Source: Symbiodinium natans (lineage: Eukaryota > Sar > Dinophyceae > Suessiales > Symbiodiniaceae). Taken from it: a DNA stretch of 49,704 nt. The position numbers and the translations under genes are program-made. Location of the stretch: assembly GCA_905221605.1 (NCBI GenBank), contig CAJNDS010000936.1, positions 1 to 49,704 of the forward strand, written 5' to 3'. The notes beneath the pieces were generated by a model. That model did no database searches, was not told where the DNA came from, and saw nothing but the letters and a program-made list of their open reading frames with translations. This document shows positions 43,239 through 49,704 of the stretch, one piece after another (within the stretch, counting starts at the first letter, position 1; every line of letters begins with the position of its first letter).

Positions 43239-43281
43239 CCTTATTAATCAACAACTGACCATCAACTGTTGATTACTAAGG
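43239..43281. repeat. 43-bp hairpin
   Basis: CCTTATTAATCAACA (43239-43253) and TGTTGATTACTAAGG (43267-43281) pair at 14 of 15 positions. Confidence 0.8.
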
Positions 43282-43354
43282 TATTAAGTATGCCCGGCGG
43301 AACTTCACATTCCCGATGACTTTTGCTGGTCGTGATGCCTTCCCATGGCACACG

Positions 43355-43425
43355 TTGGGGGGTGGGGGGGGTTGGGGGGAGAGGGGGGTTGGGGGGTTGG
43401 GGGTTGGTGGGGCGCGTTTGGGCTC
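43355..43425. repeat. G-rich tract
   Basis: Many runs of 4-8 G separated by TT or A; a candidate for G-quadruplex formation. It is mirrored by the C-rich stretch at 43486-43540. Confidence 0.85.
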
Positions 43426-43449
43426 AGATTTTGGGGTAAAAGGAAACAC

Positions 43450-43625
43450 GCGAAATCACATACCCCAAATCTGCGCCCCCGCCCAAAACCCCCCCCAACC
43501 CCCCCCCAAGAGCGCCCCCACCGCACCCCCCCCACCCACAGGGAGATTTCAAAACTCTGGCATACTGAGTAGACTTCAGGATTTTCGCATATTTTCGGGT
43601 ATGTGGTCGGGGTATGTGATTTCGC
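43450..43625. mobile_element. 176-bp element with perfect 17-bp terminal inverted repeats
   Basis: GCGAAATCACATACCCC (43450-43466) is exactly inverted at 43609-43625. A partial third copy of the end (AATCACATACCCC) lies at 43202-43214. Together with the G-rich tract to its left, the C-rich interior can also form a larger hairpin (AGATTTTGGGGT near 43430 against ACCCCAAATCT at 43462). Confidence 0.75.
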
Positions 43626-43781
43626 CTTTAGATTATTATATGTTTTTCATTTTCGGCCTTTTGGTCAGCCGAACTGCGAAGGCCTTGAAGCCATGGGTTG
43701 TGCCAGCTCGACCGTCGAGTCGGATGCAGGGAGCCCCAGGAGACATGGACGAGGGTGGGAGGCTCTTTGGGATGTTCCCCC

Positions 43782-44730
<949 letters not shown>

Positions 44731-44794
44731 ACTAGCAGTCCTGAGTAGGGATTATCATAAGGGGGTATAAAAATCTCTATGCAGGACTGTTAGT
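44731..44794. mobile_element. 64-bp foldback element, ACTAACAGTCCTT family
   Basis: ACTAGCAGTCCTG (44731-44743) and CAGGACTGTTAGT (44782-44794) are inverted with 1 of 13 mismatches. The interior AGGGATTATCATAAGGGGGT matches the 39749 copy. It begins exactly where the TAG microsatellite ends. Confidence 0.8.
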
Positions 44795-44798
44795 ACTG

Positions 44799-44853
44799 AC
44801 AGTCCTGAGTAGGGATGATAATTCAGGGTGCTATAGTCCTTGTTAAGGACTGT
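44799..44853. mobile_element. 55-bp foldback element, ACTAACAGTCCTT family
   Basis: It directly follows the previous copy. ACAGTCCTG(AGTAGGGAT) at the left and AAGGACTGT at the right (44845-44853) are inverted, and AGTCCTT/AAGGACT (44835-44841/44845-44851) forms an additional tight hairpin. Confidence 0.65.
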
Positions 44854-44968
44854 GGCCTTAAGTTGACTCACTGAGGTGGTGGTAGTGAAGCACAAGGTGA
44901 CCAAGCCTTACCTGGAGCCTCCTATGAAGGCCCCAGCGCGCCGTTGGCTTCGAGTTCGAATTCGGGGG

Positions 44969-45012
44969 CTTAGGGTTTAGGGTTTCGGGTTTAGGATTTA
45001 GGGTTTAGGGTT
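44969..45012. repeat. TTTAGGG array
   Basis: Six imperfect units. Confidence 0.93.
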
Positions 45013-45119
45013 TTGGGGAAAGGGGGTGGGGCGGGGGGCTAGTGGCTCTGACTGCAGAAAGACAGAGCAAGGGCAGTCGAGGGAAAAAAAGGTCAGCCAT
45101 CGCCATTGCTGGCCGTAAT

Positions 45120-45165
45120 CCCTAAACCCTAAACCCTAAACCCGAAATCCTAAACCCTAAACCCG
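45120..45165. repeat. CCCTAAA array
   Basis: Six or seven units with CCCGAAA variants. Confidence 0.95.
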
Positions 45166-45276
45166 ATTCCTCGCGCTTGTGAGGGCTTCTTGCGCCGCCT
45201 AGCAGGCCCGGAAGCAGGTGTTTGAGGATGACGAGGAGATCATCACCCAAAGCACTAGCACGAAGGCAGCGAGACA

Positions 45277-45360
45277 GGGTTTAGGGTTTAGGGTTTAGGG
45301 TTTAGGGTTTAGGGTTTAGGGTTTAGGGTTTAGGGTTTAGGGTTTAGGGTTTAGGGTTTT
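45277..45360. repeat. TTTAGGG array
   Basis: Twelve pure units, inverted relative to both neighbours. Confidence 0.97.
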
Positions 45361-45375
45361 TCGAACCTCGGATGT

Positions 45376-45450
45376 GGGGGTTTCCGAAGGTAGGGGTACC
45401 TTCTTGAGGTCCTTATATTGCTTGGGAAGTAGGGGTCCACTCGTTTCGTA
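45376..45450. repeat. GGGGGTTTCCGAA-family spacer element
   Basis: GGGGGTTTCCGAAGGTAGGGG leads into TACCTTCTTGAGGTCCTTAT, matching the core at 41514. GGGAAGTAGGGGTCC near 45425 is a partial direct repeat of the first phrase. Confidence 0.5.
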
Positions 45451-45489
45451 GATCCTCACGGTTCAGAGTGTTCTAGCCGTTCCAAGTGA

Positions 45490-45587
45490 ACCCTAAACCC
45501 TAGACCCTAGACCCTAGACCCTAAACCCCAAACCCCAAACCCCAAACCCTAAACCCTAAACCCTAAACCCTAAACCCTAAACCCTAG
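45490..45587. repeat. CCCTAAA array
   Basis: About 14 units with blocks of CCCTAGA and CCCCAAA. Confidence 0.97.
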
Positions 45588-45663
45588 GCCTCAACCTGCT
45601 GCAGCGCAAGCACCTTGACGGTAGCAGCCTCAGTCCAGGAGATGCTGGGTGGTGTCCGGACTT

Positions 45664-45771
45664 TGGGGGTACCATGTTAGGGTTTAGGGTTTAGGGTCCT
45701 TATTATGAGGGAATCCTACTCTTTGGCGGTTTATATTGGGGGTCCCCTATCTTTGTAAACCCCCATTTAAG
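45664..45771. mobile_element. 108-bp spacer element containing a short TTTAGGG array
   Basis: It begins TTTGGGGGTACCATGTTAGGG, continues as two to three TTTAGGG units (45678-45697), then GGGTCCTTATTATGAGGG. It closes with GGGGTCCCCTATCTTTGTAAACCCCCA, the inverse of the GGGGGTTT-type end. The array appears embedded in the family core. Confidence 0.5.
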
Positions 45772-45940
45772 ACAGAGCGTACCACGTGTCATATGGCTCA
45801 CTTGTCGTCTTTCGACCCGTATCAAGGTATAAAGACATAACTTTGAAACAAGATGGCGCGTAAGACGTATAACATACAGTGCCAGCAGCAGCTAGCACTA
45901 CTTGTGTTCTTTTCTCATGCGGCTGCTGTTACACGCTGTT
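45772..45940. other. spacer, no gene seen
   Basis: Unique-looking sequence between two foldback elements. Confidence 0.5.
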
Positions 45941-46049
45941 CCCAGAGAGCCCAATACTCCTTAATTAAGGAATATACCTTAAATTATGAAGGGATCCTTA
46001 GTAGGATTTAAGGAATATTCCTTAATTAAGGGTTATTGGGCTCTTTGGG
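45941..46049. mobile_element. 109-bp near-perfect palindrome
   Basis: The arms start CCCAGAGAGCCCAATA and end (inverse strand) CCCAAAGAGCCCAATA. The first 43 positions agree at 39, including CCTTAATTAAGGAATA. The centre is GGATCC at 45992-45997. Each arm includes an AATATACCTTAAAT-type phrase seen in the 40922-41085 tandem repeat. Confidence 0.85.
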
Positions 46050-46145
46050 TTTCAAAGGAAGCGTTGATGGACATGGACTCGTCGTGGGAGTATGAGAAGA
46101 CTCCGATCGCAGTGCCGGCCGCATGGTTGGGAAGAATCAAAGAAG

Positions 46146-46295
46146 CCCTAAACCCGAAACCCTAAGCCCTAAGCCATCCTAAACCCTAAACCCTAAACCC
46201 TAAACCCTAAACCCTAAACCCTAAACCCTAAACCCGAAACCCGAAACCCTAAACCCGAAACCCTAAACCCGAAACCCTAAACCCGAAACCCTAAA
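46146..46295. repeat. CCCTAAA/CCCGAAA array
   Basis: About 21 units. CCCGAAA alternates with CCCTAAA in the right third. Confidence 0.97.
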
Positions 46296-46355
46296 GGTTT
46301 CTTTGCAGGCTGAGGCGTGCCGCGGTGTGCCGCAGCAGGGCTACTTGCAGTGGAG

Positions 46356-46535
46356 GTTTGCGAAAATAGGGGACCCCAATATAGATCCCCAAATCGTAGG
46401 ATCTCCTTATAGCCCTAAACCCTAAACCCTAAACCCTAAACCCTAAACCCTAAACCCTAAACCCTAAACCCTAAACCCTAAACCCTAAACCCTAACCCCT
46501 AAACCCCCATAAGGCACCCCTATTTTTCGGAGACC
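46356..46535. mobile_element. 180-bp foldback-like unit enclosing a CCCTAAA array
   Basis: Left arm GTTTGCGAAAATAGGGG and the inverse of right arm CCCCTATTTTTCGGAGAC differ by two or three bases and one indel. Between them lies the 95-bp CCCTAAA array (46413-46507). The arms belong to the GGGGGTTTCCGAA family. Confidence 0.55.
46413..46507. repeat. CCCTAAA array inside inverted arms
   Basis: Thirteen pure units. Confidence 0.97.
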
Positions 46536-47180
46536 CCCCCCAAGTGATGGTTTGCAGTGACACTGGCTGGGAGTCGAGGCTGGCTTGGTCGTGCGCCGAC
46601 CACCCACGCGACGCCTACACGAGAAGCATGTGCGCCACGGGGGGCCTCAAGAGGGCCAAATGGGGCCCAAGGGGGCTATAGAGGGGGCTAGAGGGGGAGC
46701 TCAAAGGAGCTAGAGGGCCAAAGGGCACTGAAGATCGGATCATTGCAGTCGGATGTTGGAGAGGATCTTGCGGGAAGATTGTGAGCCGAAGCCGTGAGAG
46801 GTGAAGAAGCTGGACTCGTTCTTGTCTGACGTGGAGCGTCAGCCGCAGATCCTGGGCGAGCTTGTGAGCAGCAGGCGCCTATGGAAGCCATTGGAAGCCT
46901 GTGTCTTGATGTAAGGGATTTGAGTGAAAGTCGTAGCGCATCCCTCGGTTCGGTTCAAGGGGCCCCTCAGCTCTTCAGCTCTTTGGGGGGGGGGGGGGGG
47001 TTGTGCAAGTTGAGCGCTTTCAGGCTGTTTGTGTGAGGTCTGGGTTTTAGGGAATGCTTTTGGAAACGCCAGAGGCGCCTTGGATTGGCGCATGAGACCG
47101 AAGACTGCAGACGCCCAGGCCGAGTATCGACGTTGATCATTGCAAGTTGCATGTGCATGAGAGGAACGTGTCTCCAGAAC
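46536..47180. other. spacer, no gene seen
   Basis: GC-rich. Contains GGGCC(A)AA-like short repeats near 46650-46700 and a G18-type run at 46985-47000. Confidence 0.5.
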
Positions 47181-47207
47181 CTTAAACCCTAAATCTCAAA
47201 CCTTAAA
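47181..47207. repeat. short degenerate CCCTAAA array
   Basis: Three imperfect units. Confidence 0.7.
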
Positions 47208-47844
47208 GACACCAGAGCTCACACGACTCGCTTCCAGACCAGGGGAGAGCGTGGTTTTGTCCTTCTGAGCGGCATCCTGTGCATGGTCTTATTTCTTTTC
47301 TCCGTGCGTAGGACGAGGGAGAGAAGGAAGAGATCCATAGTGGGAGGCGCCATGGAGGCGCCACCAGCAACTCCAGGGCAAAGTCCAGCACAATCCTCAT
47401 AATAACTGCGTCCCTACTATTTGGGGGTCCATACTAGGGCTTATTATGGTAACCCCCCATTCGTGTTCAGAAGTCTTGAAGAGCTTGGCCAAGGCTGAAC
47501 GTTATGGAGTTGGCAAGTGGCGCCTCGGGGAGGGGTCGTAGCACAGGCTGTTTTGTAAGGCCCACGCCAGCAGTGCAGGGGCTGCGGAGTGGGGCTCACG
47601 TTCCGCGCACCTGATGCCCAGTGCTCGGGACGGCAGCTGGGAAGAGCCCCCAGAAGGGAGCTAACCCAGCCGCTGCATAGTGTACCTGGGGGGCCAAAAG
47701 CCCCCCTGGTGCTTGTTTGCTTAGGAGCCGGGAGGTCGGGCCTCCGGTCAAAGACTATGATATTTGTGGTCCGGTCTGCTGAGGACTTGGGTCCTGAAGG
47801 TTTTGAACTCGCCAGGGAGGGAAGCCCAGAGCTTTGACATGTAA
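47208..47844. other. spacer, no gene seen
   Basis: No domain in any frame. A 36-bp hairpin (GGGGGTCCATA / TATGGTAACCCCC arms, 47423-47458) resembles the core of the 45664 element. Confidence 0.5.
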
Positions 47845-47974
<130 letters not shown>

Positions 47975-48058
47975 TACCCCGGCAACATGGTTCAGATGGC
48001 AGCACTATCTGTGATCGGCCGGAGGCTGTCAAGAGTCAGATGTGATGCTGCCTATCAA

Positions 48059-48166
48059 TTGCTTAAGAACTTCCCCCCCAAAAAGCTATTCTTCCTTGTA
48101 AGGGCAAATAAGGAATTATATTTTCACCCCCCAAAAAACTATTCTTCCTTAGGGGTTCTTAAGCAA
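48059..48166. mobile_element. 108-bp element with perfect 12-bp terminal inverted repeats
   Basis: TTGCTTAAGAAC (48059-48070) is exactly inverted at 48155-48166. Inside, CCCCCAAAAAGCTATTCTTC and CCCCCAAAAAACTATTCTTC (near 48074 and 48129) are direct repeats ~56 bp apart. No coding capacity. MITE-like. Confidence 0.75.
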
Positions 48167-48341
48167 ACAGTAGCTGCTCGTAGTCAGGAAAGGAATTCTT
48201 TGTGAGATTTGTCCATGAGCAAGCGAGTGAATTGTGTTGGTTCCACACCGAAGACCGTTGCGTGGAGAAAGCTCATGCACGTTGACACTACACCCTTTCG
48301 GGTGCTCAGCTCAAACGGAGTAAGCATCGTTCCTGTACCTC

Positions 48342-48540
48342 CCTAAACCCTAAACCCTAAACCCTAAACCCTAAACCCTAAACCCTAAACCCTAAACCCT
48401 AAACCCTAAACCCTAAACCCTAAACCCTAAACCCTAAACCCTGAACCCTAAACCTTAAGCCCTAAACCCTAAACCCTAAACCCTAAACCCTAAACCCTAA
48501 ACCCTAAACCCTACACCCTAAACCCTAAACCCTAAACCCA
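48342..48540. repeat. 199-bp CCCTAAA array
   Basis: About 28 units with one CCCTGAA, one CCTTAAG and one CCCTACA variant. Confidence 0.98.
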
Positions 48541-48737
48541 GTTGTTCGAAAGCTCCGAAGGGTGAATTTCTTTGAATCATGCCGCTGACTGAGCGGTGTG
48601 ATGGGGTCTCACTCCATGCGCCGTGAGTAGACGTGCAGCGTTGGAGGGGCTCCGTTTATGTGCAGCTATGAAAAAATGTGTTCTCTCTCGTGCGGTCGAT
48701 GCTCCAGAGAGGTGGACCTCTCCGACTGGCAAAACAA
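48541..48737. other. spacer, no gene seen
   Basis: Short unique-looking spacer. Confidence 0.5.
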
Positions 48738-48834
48738 CCCTAAACCCTAAACCCTAAACCCTAAACCCTAAACCCTAAACCTGAAACCCTAAACCCTAAA
48801 CCCTAAACCCCAAACCCTAAACCCTAAACCCTAG
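48738..48834. repeat. CCCTAAA array
   Basis: About 14 units with one CCTGAAA variant. Confidence 0.97.
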
Positions 48835-48861
48835 GCCTGTTGGCATGTCTGCTCTCTCACA

Positions 48862-48887
<26 letters not shown>
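48862..48887. repeat. CT microsatellite
   Basis: Thirteen CT units within a longer pyrimidine stretch. Confidence 0.95.
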
Positions 48888-48892
<5 letters not shown>

Positions 48893-49146
48893 TCTCCCCT
48901 CATCCACATCTGTGAACTGCGCCTCAAGAATTCTTTGTTACAAGTAGGACAGCCTTCCCTTCTGGATCAAGCCATGGGAAGCGTGGACAGATCGATCTCC
49001 GCCGCCTGCTCAATGTATTGAGATGCGGGTATGGGCTTGCCCTCAGAAGTCCGCACGGGGGGAATTTCGGATTCGGCACTGTAGCGCCAGGTGTGCCAGA
49101 TTCGTTTGCGTTCTCACGTCTGTAGCCTGCAGAGGTGTATTGCAGG

Positions 49147-49166
49147 CTGTACACAGTAGTGTACAG
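49147..49166. repeat. 20-bp perfect hairpin
   Basis: CTGTACAC/GTGTACAG with an AGTA loop. Confidence 0.8.
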
Positions 49167-49181
49167 AAGCTTCCAGTTCCC

Positions 49182-49226
49182 TAAGCCCTAAGTCCTAGAC
49201 CCTAAACCCTAAACCCTAAACCCTAA
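49182..49226. repeat. CCCTAAA array
   Basis: Six units, the last telomere-type array in the window. Confidence 0.95.
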
Positions 49227-49295
49227 TTGTAAACGCTTGCGCGCGCCACCTCGGCAGCCGGGCCGGCCCCAGGACAGGAAAGGAGGAAAGGGGAG

Positions 49296-49392
49296 CGGGT
49301 GGGGGTGGGGGTGGGGGTGGGGGTGGGGTGGGGTTGGGTGGGGGTGGGGGGGGGGGTGGGGTGTGGGGGGCGGGGGGGTGGGGGGTGGGTGA
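49296..49392. repeat. GGGGGT-rich tract
   Basis: Nearly 100 bp of runs of 4-9 G separated by single T or C. Minus-strand frames here are only Pro/His artefacts. Confidence 0.95.
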
Positions 49393-49496
49393 GGCGCTTC
49401 TTCTGTGGGTCCCGCCGACAGGCGGGACACTCCACCGCATCGGTTTGCAGCTCCTCCAAGCGATGAGGGGGGGTCCCACAGAGCGGGGGGGGAGGG

Positions 49497-49704
49497 ATCT
49501 CTCTCTCTTCTCTCTTCTCTCTTCTCTCTTCTCTCTTCTCTCTTCTCTCTTCTCTCTTCTCTCTTCTCTCTTCTCTCTTCTCTCTTCTCTCTTCTCCCTT
49601 CTCTCTTCTCTCTTCTCTCTTCTCTCTTCTCTTTCTTCTCTCTTCTCTTTCTTCTCTCTTCTCTCTCTTCTCTCTTCTCCTTCTTCTCTCTTCTCTTTCT
49701 TCTC
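49497..49704. repeat. TTCTCTC heptamer array, runs off the window
   Basis: More than 25 units of TTCTCTC, becoming irregular (CTTTCTTC) after 49630. An unbroken pyrimidine tract of over 200 nt. Confidence 0.97.

Overview
The window looks like repeat-rich nuclear DNA of a dinoflagellate, most likely a Symbiodiniaceae-type genome. Four things point there: CCCTAAA/TTTAGGG telomere-type repeats scattered through the whole interval, including inside probable introns; a decayed Ty1/copia polyprotein with the linker and domain style I know from dinoflagellate retroelements; an intron-containing zinc-ribbon plus DDE transposase-like gene; and no compact bacterial or organellar gene layout. The taxon is an inference. 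No species marker (rRNA, complete tRNA, recognisable housekeeping gene) was found.

Layout. 1-5902: 2.9 nearly identical copies of a ~2045-bp tandem repeat, already under way at the window edge. 5903-8640: a relic of a YVTR/CxxC cysteine module, then three copies of a ~570-593-bp repeat, each with a strong hairpin. 9080-12247: a Ty1/copia pol remnant broken by several frameshifts and stops. It holds the linker, reverse transcriptase and RNase H, followed by an extra domain I interpret as methyltransferase-like. 12647-16694: the most gene-like region. A multi-exon gene of unknown function is followed on the same strand by a zinc-ribbon/DDE transposase-like gene (IS1595/ISXO2/Merlin-like), with TTTAGGG-like sequence in the introns. 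16800-19000: a structured block rich in hairpins and short direct repeats. 19000-38600: mostly GC-rich sequence without a convincing gene, with two segmental duplications (22.3-23.2 kb and 33.1-34.8 kb) and one 220-bp telomere-type array. 38605-49226: more than twenty short CCCTAAA, TTTAGGG or CCCTCAA arrays, often alternating in orientation, separated by 50-300-bp spacers. Many spacers hold short foldback (terminal-inverted-repeat) elements. 42.5 kb is an AT microsatellite, 43.8-44.7 kb a ~950-bp TAG microsatellite, and the right edge a G-rich tract followed by a TTCTCTC tract.

The most unusual signal is the 38.6-48.6 kb landscape. Several families of small foldback elements lie among the telomere-type arrays. 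In two cases an array sits inside a foldback-like unit. One family occurs four times with the same ACTAACAGTCCTT-like ends, and three sequence-unrelated elements are all 107-109 bp long. This suggests, but does not prove, a non-autonomous mobile or replication-associated system that spreads telomere-type repeats through chromosome arms. A second point of interest is a 242-bp GC...AG insertion present in only one of two paralogous segments (33455-33696), which resembles a recent intron or introner gain.
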